Assembly (NCBI GenBank): GCA_023432655.1
Contig: JAEYUK010000323.1
Coordinates: 1 to 15,413, forward strand
Length of the DNA: 15,413 nt
Direction of reading: 5' to 3'
DNA from: Pseudomonadota bacterium
GTDB lineage: Bacteria; Bdellovibrionota; Bacteriovoracia; Bacteriovoracales; Bacteriovoracaceae
The notes under the pieces are model-generated. The model made no database searches. It was not told the DNA's origin and worked only from the letters and a program-made list of their open reading frames with translations. The position numbers were made by a program, and so were the translations under genes. Shown here in pieces: positions 1-6,446 of this stretch (positions are counted from its first letter, which is position 1; every line of letters starts with the position of its first letter).

Positions 1-561
1 CCAGGAGCCACAAGCTTCTTTCGGAGGGTTAAAGCTGTTAGTCAGACCATGAATCTTTTCTAAGTCTTTTCCATGGGCATCATGCTCAAACATCATGCGA
101 TTTATAGGCATCCCTGCCTGAGTGCCATGGCCGGCATTAATCATTGGAAACAGAATATTTTCTTCTTTCATCATATGAGAGAACAACTCATCAGTTATAT
201 TCTGCATAAGTGCTGCCAGACCGTGAGGACAATCTATGTGGTCGTGATGAACCCTCTCAATTTTATCAGCTAAAAATACAAGTTCAGGTAAACGTTTTCG
301 TAAATCATCATGATAGCGCTTAACAATGAAGGCCGTAATCTCATTCAAAGGTCTTGTTTCTTCGGCCGAAATGCCCTCTTTTGTTTCCAAAACTTTCAGA
401 GTGGCCATGATTTCCCCTATGTTAAGGCTTCTTTCTGCACAGGCATCTTTTAAGTTTTTTTTACCGCCACAACAAAAGTCGAGTCGGTTCTTTCTGAAAA
501 GTTCACTTGCCATTGGTATTTTTAGTACAATGTCTGAAAGTGATTCATTAGCATAATCCAT
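1..561 (-). CDS. ytfE: Iron-sulfur cluster repair di-iron protein YtfE/RIC (ScdA family), 3' end cut by window
   Basis: The reading frame is open from an ATG at 561 to base 1 (187 residues), so about the last 30-40 residues of this roughly 220-residue family lie outside the window. The family is a cytoplasmic di-iron hemerythrin-like protein that helps restore Fe-S clusters damaged by NO or oxidants. Visible hallmarks are the N-terminal ScdA_N domain with the DFCCGG motif (Cys30, Cys31) and a four-helix domain with His84, His105, His129, Glu133 in HMMKEE and His160 in EHDAHG. These fall at the same positions as the E. coli YtfE iron ligands; the last pair (near His204/Glu208) is beyond the edge. 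It follows the DUF438 gene after 2 bp, with its ribosome site inside that gene's end, so the two are probably co-translated. The identification is very secure from the motifs. Confidence 0.96.
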   Translation of the reverse strand, partial: MDYANESLSDIVLKIPMASELFRKNRLDFCCGGKKNLKDACAERSLNIGEIMATLKVLETKEGISAEETRPLNEITAFIVKRYHDDLRKRLPELVFLADKIERVHHDHIDCPHGLAALMQNITDELFSHMMKEENILFPMINAGHGTQAGMPINRMMFEHDAHGKDLEKIHGLTNSFNPPKEACGSW

Positions 562-563
562 AA

Positions 564-1544
564 TTACTCCTTTATTTCCCAACTTAATAGTCGTTGTTCG
601 CCTTCTAGTTTTTGAATGTCAGTAATGTCCTGGGACATCTCTATAACTCCTTTATAGTTTCCTTCTTTATTTCTTAGAGCAAAGTATCTGATGTGGATGA
701 CTCTTCCTTTAAACCTAATCCAGAATTCTGCTTCATCCTTTGTCCCTTTTTTAAATTCCTCGAGGATTTTTAAAACGGTTCCGACACTCTTCGGTGGATG
801 GCAGAAGCGAACTTCCCGACCGATGATTCCGGCGCTTCTTGGAAAGACTCGATCTTCACCGCGATTATAGAAAAGCACTCGATCATTCTCATCAACGTAG
901 GTCAGATCAACTGGCATGAATTTTAAAAGAAGATTAATTTGTTCCTGATTGAGGTACCCTTCTTCCAAATGGAAGGCCCCCATAGGACTACTGCCGGGTT
1001 TTGAAGTTTTGTTTTCAGAAGAAGCCGCATGTTTTTCATAGAGAGGCAATTTCTCATTAAGCATCCATCCAATTTCCTCATCGCCTTCCTTCATCTGGAG
1101 CCAATCTTCTTCAGAGAGAAGCTCCAGGGCATAAGGGAAAAGACGCATTTCTTCTACCATGGCAAGCCGTTGCATCTCACCTGTAATAATTCTTATATCC
1201 TGATCCAGCCCTAAAATATTTTTGGTTTCTATCTTCTGTCTTACAGCCCTTAAAAGATCTCGATTTGCATCATGGAAAGACCACATCCCCTGGCTAGGTC
1301 CGGTCCAACCATACTTTTCCAGATAAGGGAAAAGTTGATTTTCTTTACGAGCATATCTCTTCTCAACCTCACACAACTCGTTAAATAGATTAAAAAACTT
1401 CTGAAATTCCTGTTCTGGATTCGTCTCATCAAGTTCTCTTAAAATTTCCTGAAGATAAAAGTTTTCATCGAAATAGACTTTTACGGGATGGCCCTCGGGA
1501 AGTATTTGTACGTATTCTGGATAAGCGTTCTCTGATGATTTCAT
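564..1544 (-). CDS. DUF438-type hemerythrin-like/PAS protein
   Basis: A 326-residue cytoplasmic protein without signal peptide or membrane segment. Residues ~16-170 form the hemerythrin-like helical part, with the family signatures LPEGHPV (16-22), ARKENQLFPYLEKYG (65-79), MVEEMRLFPYALELLSEEDW (129-148) and the following EIGW. Residues ~210-320 are the PAS-type sensor domain, with VDENDRV, the signature CHPPKSV (248-254), the AEFWI strand and the closing QDITDI. The short DUF438 helical domain seen at the N terminus of longer relatives is not obvious. Where relatives commonly read EKHYARKEN this protein has EKRYARKEN (Arg63), so one usual metal-ligand position is not His. The start is the ATG at 1544 with AGAGGA about 10 bases upstream. 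Coupling to ytfE suggests a role in sensing or handling NO, oxygen or iron stress; the precise function is not established. Confidence 0.9.
   Translation of the reverse strand: MKSSENAYPEYVQILPEGHPVKVYFDENFYLQEILRELDETNPEQEFQKFFNLFNELCEVEKRYARKENQLFPYLEKYGWTGPSQGMWSFHDANRDLLRAVRQKIETKNILGLDQDIRIITGEMQRLAMVEEMRLFPYALELLSEEDWLQMKEGDEEIGWMLNEKLPLYEKHAASSENKTSKPGSSPMGAFHLEEGYLNQEQINLLLKFMPVDLTYVDENDRVLFYNRGEDRVFPRSAGIIGREVRFCHPPKSVGTVLKILEEFKKGTKDEAEFWIRFKGRVIHIRYFALRNKEGNYKGVIEMSQDITDIQKLEGEQRLLSWEIKE
567..572 (-). promoter_or_regulatory. Ribosome binding site of ytfE inside the upstream gene
   Basis: AAGGAG on the minus strand sits 5 bases before the ytfE ATG and immediately before the TAA of the DUF438 gene, forming its last codons. 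Translation of the upstream gene must therefore run across this site, which favours coupled synthesis of the two proteins. Confidence 0.75.
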
Positions 1545-1608
1545 ATGTTACGATTCCTCTTAACAAGCTCTTGTAACTACATTAATTCACTCCGGCCTAC
1601 TAAATCCG

Positions 1609-1620
1609 TGACCACAGTCA
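1609..1620. promoter_or_regulatory. Possible FNR/DNR-type operator upstream of the DUF438-ytfE unit
   Basis: A perfect inverted repeat TGAC-CACA-GTCA lies in the 132-bp divergent gap. It matches the TGA-N6-TCA core of CRP/FNR-family sites, though the outer bases (G and T) are not the usual TT/AA. On the minus strand a weak -10-like TAATGT lies at 1579-1584. If used, it would place the palindrome centre near -42, the usual place for an FNR-type activator. The regulator is not in the window; the assignment is inference. Confidence 0.4.
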
Positions 1621-1676
1621 TGTTTTTAGGAAATGAGTTTTCTTATGATGGGTTTATTACTAAAAAGGAATTTTCG

Positions 1677-2843
1677 ATGAAAAAGTACGAGTCATTGAAC
1701 TTTATTGATTTTGAATCTCTCCTTACCTCTGATCAAAAAGAGATACGAGATTCTATTCGTAAATTCGTGGATGATGAGGTTTTACCTCTGATGCAGGATT
1801 CTTTCAGGCAGGAAACCTTTCCCAAAGAACTCATTAAACGCTTTGCTGATCTGGGTCTTCTAGGGGCCAACCTGAAAGGCTATGAGTGCGCAGATATTGA
1901 TACTGTTTCATACGGATTAGTGATGCAGGAAATAGAACGGGCCGACTCCGGCATTCGCTCCTTTGTCTCTGTCCAGGGTGCTCTGTGCATGTACCCCATT
2001 TATGCCTATGGAAATGAGGAACAAAAACAAAAATACCTTCCTCCCATGGCCCGAGGAGAAGTTATCGGCTGCTTTGGTTTGACTGAGCCAGATTATGGTT
2101 CCAATCCCGGTGGCATGATTACCACAGCTACAGAGACCACTAACGGTTATGTTTTAAATGGAAATAAAATGTGGATCACCAATGGTTCCATCGCTGATAT
2201 TGCCATCGTGTGGGCCAAACTTAATGGTGTGGTAAGGGGCTTTATCGTAGAGAAAGGAACTCCGGGTTTTAGTACCACTTTAATGAAAGGCAAGTTCTCT
2301 CTTCGAGCTTCCATTACTTCTGAACTTCATTTTGAAAACTGCAAGATCCCTAAGACCAACATTCTTCCTGGAGTTGAAGGGCTTAAAGGTCCTCTTGGTT
2401 GTTTGTCCCAGGCCCGCTTTGGTATTGCCTGGGGTGCGATTGGTGCCGCCAATGCTTGTTATCATGAAGCCCTAAACTATGTCTTAAACCGACCTATGTT
2501 TAATAAACCGCTGGCCGGTTACCAGTTAATTCAAGCCAAGCTTGCCAAGATGGTCCAGGAAATTTCTAAGGCCCAATTACTCTCCTGGCATTTAAGTCAG
2601 CTTAAAGAGCGGGGAGAACTTAAGCCGGCACAGATCAGTCTGGCCAAGATGAATAACGTGAGAATGGCATTGGATGTGGCCCGTGAGGCCAGGGATATGT
2701 TGGGTGCGAATGGTATCATTGATGAGTACCCGGTCATTCGCCATTTACTAAACCTTGAAACGGTTAATACCTACGAAGGGACTGAGGATATCCACCGTTT
2801 AATTATTGGACGTGAGGTTACTGGCATCCAGGCCTTTAACTAG
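1677..2843 (+). CDS. gcdH: Glutaryl-CoA dehydrogenase
   Basis: A flavoprotein of the acyl-CoA dehydrogenase family that oxidises and decarboxylates glutaryl-CoA to crotonyl-CoA in lysine/tryptophan breakdown. From the ATG at 1677 it has 388 residues. That start follows AAGGA by about 8 bases and yields the normal family N terminus. An in-frame ATG at 1545 would add 44 unrelated residues across the promoter region. GCDH-specific features are SGIRS with Arg94 (substrate-binding arginine), the FAD segment CFGLTEPDYGSNP (132-144), KMWITNGSIAD (164-174), the very characteristic KGKFSLRASIT (204-213), PGVEGLKGPLGCL (231-243), MLGANGI and VNTYEGTEDIH with Glu367 as the catalytic base. No electron-transfer flavoprotein or other lysine-pathway gene is nearby. 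Its stop overlaps the convergent DGC gene by 8 bp. Confidence 0.95.
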   Translation: MKKYESLNFIDFESLLTSDQKEIRDSIRKFVDDEVLPLMQDSFRQETFPKELIKRFADLGLLGANLKGYECADIDTVSYGLVMQEIERADSGIRSFVSVQGALCMYPIYAYGNEEQKQKYLPPMARGEVIGCFGLTEPDYGSNPGGMITTATETTNGYVLNGNKMWITNGSIADIAIVWAKLNGVVRGFIVEKGTPGFSTTLMKGKFSLRASITSELHFENCKIPKTNILPGVEGLKGPLGCLSQARFGIAWGAIGAANACYHEALNYVLNRPMFNKPLAGYQLIQAKLAKMVQEISKAQLLSWHLSQLKERGELKPAQISLAKMNNVRMALDVAREARDMLGANGIIDEYPVIRHLLNLETVNTYEGTEDIHRLIIGREVTGIQAFN

Positions 2844-3249
2844 AAGACCCCTGAGATGCTCCAGGTAAAACCTCCATCGATCCATTGTCATTCATATCTT
2901 TCACAATGGCCGATGCCTTTTGAAAGAACTCTTCTACAGTTTCAGGTGTTACGTCCTCAGAAGAATTTTTTACTAATCCATGCTCGGTTAAAACCAGATG
3001 AACAGTGGGTTCAATATTATGTCGTTTGAGACAGTTTGAAACACACTCCAGGGGACAGCCATCAAGGGCCAGTATTTTCTCAGATTTCTGGGCGACCTTA
3101 ACCAGAGATGTAACATCCCCTCCAACTCCAGCAATGCAGGACATCTTGGCGACACCGGAACGATCTAACTTCACAGCAACAGAATTGGCCAATTGCGCAA
3201 CATTAGAACAACCGGAACAAGAATAAACGGTGACTTTATTAGAGCTCAC
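2836..3249 (-). CDS. DGC-domain putative zinc-binding protein
   Basis: A 137-residue cytoplasmic protein starting at GTG 3249, with AAGGAG 6 bases upstream. A longer frame from TTG at 3330 has no ribosome site and adds a residue stretch unlike the family. Six cysteines are arranged as YSCSGC (11, 14), MSCIAGVGG (38), LDGCPLEC (65, 69) and Cys73, matching the DGC-domain family (PF08859-like), in which the Asp-Gly-Cys motif (63-65) and other cysteines are thought to bind metal, probably zinc. The reaction is unknown. The C-terminal ~35 residues are acidic then Ser/Gly-rich and look like a flexible tail. It is convergent with gcdH (8-bp overlap) and divergent from the TonB receptor. An FNR-like box 50-63 bp upstream suggests redox control, which would suit a Cys-rich metal protein. 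Confidence 0.85.
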   Translation of the reverse strand: MSSNKVTVYSCSGCSNVAQLANSVAVKLDRSGVAKMSCIAGVGGDVTSLVKVAQKSEKILALDGCPLECVSNCLKRHNIEPTVHLVLTEHGLVKNSSEDVTPETVEEFFQKASAIVKDMNDNGSMEVLPGASQGSSS

Positions 3250-3255
3250 AAGATT

Positions 3256-3261
3256 CTCCTT
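3256..3261 (-). promoter_or_regulatory. Ribosome binding site deciding the GTG start of the DGC protein
   Basis: AAGGAG on the minus strand lies 6 bases before GTG 3247-3249. No comparable site precedes the TTG at 3330, so this fixes the shorter start. Confidence 0.8.
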
Positions 3262-3298
3262 AAAAAACAGAGAATGCACCAGAAATGAGGGCTTTACC

Positions 3299-3312
3299 TT
3301 GACCCAAATCAC
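3299..3312. promoter_or_regulatory. Possible FNR/DNR-type operator between the DGC gene and the TonB receptor
   Basis: TTGAC-CCAA-ATCAC matches the FNR/DNR pattern TTGAY-N4-RTCAA at all but the last base. A -10-like CATTCT on the minus strand (3271-3276) would give a transcript start near 3264, putting the box centre (3305.5) at about -41.5. That is the classical activator position for the DGC gene. For the rightward receptor gene no convincing -10 at matching distance is seen. Confidence 0.45.
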
Positions 3313-3395
3313 GAAAAGAGTACTAGACAAACTTAAGAACCAAGTGTTTCATATGGCAAACAAATGTACCATTAACAGATAAAAGGTTAAACACG

Positions 3396-5474
3396 ATGAA
3401 CAAGAAGCTTATTAGCACTGTTCTCTTGGGCACCATTGGCCTAAGCGTACAAGCGCAGGAAACATTAGAAACCATCGAAGTCAAAGAAGAAAAAGAAGGC
3501 TCTTTTTCTGGATACTGGGAAGAAAACAAAGGGACTCAGATCTACTCGGGAAAGAAAAATACCGTTACAGATTTGAAACAAATTCCGGCCCTTCAAACTA
3601 ACAACTATCGTCAGGCCACTTCTCAAACTCCGGGTCTATTAATCTCTGAGATTCCAAATGAATCTTTGGCGGCAATGACTTACCGGGGCCTTGGGAACCC
3701 TCACGAATCATTCAACATTCTTCTTCTTCAGGATGGTATTCCTGTGGCCGCAGATATGTTCGGCTACCCGGCCCACTATTTCTCTCCTGCCCTTCCGATG
3801 ATGGATAAATTCCAATTCATCCGTGGTGGGGCCGCTCTTCATCACGGCCCTCAACCGGGTGGAGTTGTGAATTACATCTCTCACCCTTTAACTAAGGGCC
3901 AGGCGCTTTCAGGTAAAGTCGGTCTTACCTATGGCTCATACAACCTTCTTTCTACCAACAATGCGGTATACGGAAGTAAGGGTGACCACTCTTACGGTAT
4001 TGAATACTATCGCCGTCAAGGTGATGGGCCACAGAGAGAAAATTCTGATTTCGCAGCTGATTATCTTCAAATCCGCGATCATATTTTCAAAGGCAAAAAT
4101 ACTTATAAAATTTCATTCAATGGTTACAACTCTGACCACGGTGAGTCTGGTGGATTCTCTAAAAGAGCAGGGGCCAATCTGAATGAATTTGGTGATGATC
4201 TTCACAAGGCTTCAAAAGAGCATGATCGTCTTAAAGTAACTCGTGCTCAACTCGCACTAGGTGTAGACCATAAAATTGATGAGAGCTCCCTTCTTGAAGC
4301 GACTATCTGGGGAACCGCCTATAACCGCTATTCGAAAAGACAAAACCGTGGGACAGCACCTGCTTTTGGCGGTATCTACAACGGCACCACAAACCAAATT
4401 ACCGACCAAAGATATTATGGTTATAACGGCCAGTTACGTTATTTAAAGAATTATTCGGCCTTCGGGAATGAGCATACGTTCTCCGCTGGTTACCTTTACT
4501 ACAACCTGATATCTCCTCTCGTTCAAGAAAATGGCGCGGGCCCTGCTTCTAATTCAGGAACCGTGACTAAAAGAGCTGATCGCGAAACACACACTAATTC
4601 CTATTTCGCTGAGAACCGTTTTTCTTTCGGAAAATTCATGATCACTCCAGGTGTGCGAGTTGAAAACATCCGTCAAATGGTCGATGAAAAAAAAGGTGGC
4701 ATTCTTGGTGAAAAAGATAGAACTGAGAACGTCCCTCTTTTCGGCTTAGGGCTTTCTTATCACACTACCGATGAGTCACAAATCTACGCCAACGTTTCGG
4801 AAGGCTATAAACCTTTAACCTGGTCAGATGCTATTCCTACCAGTGTTACTGACTCTGTAGACAGCGACATTGAGTCATCAAAAACTTTAAACTCAGAACT
4901 CGGTTACCGCGGTCAGACTGATAAATTAAACTGGGACGTTTCCGCTTTCTTTATCCGCTACGAGAACAGAATCGCCAAAGTTGGAAATACTCTAACCAAT
5001 TCCGGCGCCGGGACTCATAAAGGTTTAGATGCGGCCACAGAACTAAGGCTCTCCAATATTTTTGAAACGCTTAAGCCTTTTGGAGATTTCAACCTCTACG
5101 CCAACATCAGTTTACTTGATGCACATTTTACTAGTGGAGCTCTGAAAGATAAGACTCCTCAATATGCCCCTAAAACCATGACTCGCGTTGGTTTGATCTA
5201 TAATAAAGAAAACCAACTGAAAGTGGCCCTTATGGGAGTGATCGTTGGCCGTCACTATGCTGACGACAATAATGGTGGTGCCAACAATGATTATGAAGTT
5301 CCTTCCTACACAGTGTTTGACCTCACTGCTGACTGGAACGTTAATCAAAACTGGATGCTTTCGGCAGGTATTAACAACCTTCTCGATAAGGAGTACTACT
5401 CGCGCGTAAGATCAGAGGGTGTCATCTGGGCACTTGATAGAAACTACTACGCTGGTGTTTCTTATAAGTTCTAA
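3396..5474 (+). CDS. TonB-dependent outer-membrane receptor, FecA-like (ferric chelate uptake)
   Basis: A 692-residue outer-membrane transporter. A signal peptide (cleavage probably after VQA, residue 20) is followed by a TonB-box-like ETIEV (24-28). The plug domain, about residues 45-165, shows QTPGLLISEIP, MTYRGLG (94-100), LLLQDGIPVAADMFGYP and the plug hallmark FIRGGAALHHGPQPGGVVNY (141-160), closest in style to FecA/siderophore receptors. The remainder is a beta-barrel rich in aromatic alternation and ends in Tyr-Lys-Phe, the usual terminal Phe for outer-membrane insertion. The ATG at 3396 follows AAAGG by about 10 bases. Substrate cannot be read from sequence; iron chelate is most likely, and heme or copper cannot be excluded. 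No clear Fur box is visible in the 146-bp upstream gap. No TonB/ExbBD or ABC partner is adjacent. Confidence 0.93.
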   Translation: MNKKLISTVLLGTIGLSVQAQETLETIEVKEEKEGSFSGYWEENKGTQIYSGKKNTVTDLKQIPALQTNNYRQATSQTPGLLISEIPNESLAAMTYRGLGNPHESFNILLLQDGIPVAADMFGYPAHYFSPALPMMDKFQFIRGGAALHHGPQPGGVVNYISHPLTKGQALSGKVGLTYGSYNLLSTNNAVYGSKGDHSYGIEYYRRQGDGPQRENSDFAADYLQIRDHIFKGKNTYKISFNGYNSDHGESGGFSKRAGANLNEFGDDLHKASKEHDRLKVTRAQLALGVDHKIDESSLLEATIWGTAYNRYSKRQNRGTAPAFGGIYNGTTNQITDQRYYGYNGQLRYLKNYSAFGNEHTFSAGYLYYNLISPLVQENGAGPASNSGTVTKRADRETHTNSYFAENRFSFGKFMITPGVRVENIRQMVDEKKGGILGEKDRTENVPLFGLGLSYHTTDESQIYANVSEGYKPLTWSDAIPTSVTDSVDSDIESSKTLNSELGYRGQTDKLNWDVSAFFIRYENRIAKVGNTLTNSGAGTHKGLDAATELRLSNIFETLKPFGDFNLYANISLLDAHFTSGALKDKTPQYAPKTMTRVGLIYNKENQLKVALMGVIVGRHYADDNNGGANNDYEVPSYTVFDLTADWNVNQNWMLSAGINNLLDKEYYSRVRSEGVIWALDRNYYAGVSYKF

Positions 5475-5484
5475 TTGAATAAAT

Positions 5485-5516
5485 AAAGGGACTGGGATTT
5501 ATTTCCCGGTCCCTTT
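5485..5516. terminator. Bidirectional hairpin terminator between convergent genes
   Basis: A 13-bp stem (AAAGGGACTGGGA pairing with TTTCCCGGTCCCTTT, one G-U pair) closes a 6-base loop. It begins 10 bases after the receptor stop and contains the last codons and TAA (5499-5501) of the leftward thioredoxin-like gene. On the minus strand it is followed by TTTATTTATT, a good intrinsic terminator tail. On the plus strand the tail is poorer (TTTC). Confidence 0.8.
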
Positions 5517-6200
5517 CATGATTTGTCCGATTTCTTTTTCTAAACTTTCTACTTCTTTATATCCCTTGATCATCTTCATTAAAATCTTCCCGTCTTTAAC
5601 AAATAAAGTAGTTGGAAAATTTTCAATGTTCCTCATCTGAAATTCCAGGGCATCAACTCTCCTGGTGAATTCTTTCCCCAAGTCTTCCTGATATTTTGGA
5701 TATTCATTCGAGGGCACCTCTTTATCCAGTAAGACCAGGAGAGGGAGTTCTAACTTCTGAGATATTTTTTTGATTTCATCTAAACCTTTACGGGATTTAT
5801 TTTCAGTGGATGACCAAACGTAAATCAGAGCTTTTGGATTTTGATTCACAAAATCCTGCAGTTCTTTATCACCGATATGGTCCTTAAGGGGCTTAGGCTG
5901 AGCATACTGAGTGCTTTTCTTTCGGCAGCGAGGGCTTCTAAGAATGATTTCAACCCGGCCTTCTGGAGAGACCCGGCTTAAACCTGTTCCGTCAGACATC
6001 GGTTTAACCAAAATCCACTCGCCTACTTTTTCACCAGGCGAAGCAAAATACACATCGTCGCCCTCAAAGGAGCGTCTCTCCCATTCTCCACGGGCCTTCC
6101 ACTCCTTTACTTGCTCCTTAACAACCTGACTGCAGGTGAGCTTATCTAAGGGTGAAGCATAAGCCGCGGGAAGTAAGAATAAAAACAATAGAAATTTCAT
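5499..6200 (-). CDS. Exported thioredoxin-fold protein without CXXC
   Basis: A 233-residue protein with a clear signal peptide (MKFLLFLFLLPAAYA). An N-terminal domain (~20-100), holding the only cysteines (Cys23, Cys92), is followed by a thioredoxin-like domain (~108-230). There the strand ALIYVWSS ends in W-S-S-T (129-132), where a redox thioredoxin would have W-C-x-x-C. NFPTTLFV (194-201) supplies the cis-proline, and DGKILMKMIKG is the following strand pair. It is therefore unlikely to be a classical dithiol oxidoreductase; a binding or chaperone role is inference. It overlaps the upstream 82-residue gene by ATGA, and is the last gene of a three-gene exported set. No specific family name is recognised. 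Confidence 0.85.
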   Translation of the reverse strand: MKFLLFLFLLPAAYASPLDKLTCSQVVKEQVKEWKARGEWERRSFEGDDVYFASPGEKVGEWILVKPMSDGTGLSRVSPEGRVEIILRSPRCRKKSTQYAQPKPLKDHIGDKELQDFVNQNPKALIYVWSSTENKSRKGLDEIKKISQKLELPLLVLLDKEVPSNEYPKYQEDLGKEFTRRVDALEFQMRNIENFPTTLFVKDGKILMKMIKGYKEVESLEKEIGQIMKGTGK

Positions 6201-6445
6201 TTTTTTATCATCTTCACTTTATCGAGAACTTTTTCATGAACTTCTATGGAAAAGCTTTCACCTTGCTTAAATTTAAAATCTTTTGGGAAAGAAGATTTCG
6301 GTAAGTAGTAGGTCTGTCCCAATGTATCGTGGACTTTGACCTGTTTATCGTTAAAGTCATTACCAATTTTTCCCCGAATAAGGACATCGTGACTTACTTC
6401 GGCCAGGGCCATTGATGAGAAAAAAACTAAGAATAAATATTTCAT
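6197..6445 (-). CDS. Small exported protein of unknown function
   Basis: An 82-residue protein with an N-terminal signal peptide (about residues 1-15, ending MALA), leaving a mature chain of about 67 residues. The mature part alternates short beta-type stretches (HDVLIRGKI, KQVKVHD, TYYLPKSSF, SFSIEVHEKV) and is Lys-rich with no cysteine; a small all-beta fold is plausible but unproven. CGGAG lies about 8 bases before its ATG. It starts 1 bp after the stop of the KPEV-repeat gene, and its TGA overlaps the next ATG, so it is almost certainly co-translated with both. No family recognised. Confidence 0.8.
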   Translation of the reverse strand: MKYLFLVFFSSMALAEVSHDVLIRGKIGNDFNDKQVKVHDTLGQTYYLPKSSFPKDFKFKQGESFSIEVHEKVLDKVKMIKK

Positions 6446-6446
6446 A

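Noticed and set aside
1545..1676. 44-residue N-terminal extension of gcdH
   Set aside because: It covers the divergent promoter region and does not resemble the family, while ATG 1677 has a good ribosome site and the normal N terminus.
3250..3330. TTG start at 3330 for the DGC protein
   Set aside because: It crosses the proposed operator and lacks a ribosome site; GTG 3249 has AAGGAG at proper spacing.
3331..3395. Fur box upstream of the TonB-dependent receptor
   Set aside because: No GATAAT-type triple hexamer is visible; iron control cannot be claimed from this sequence.
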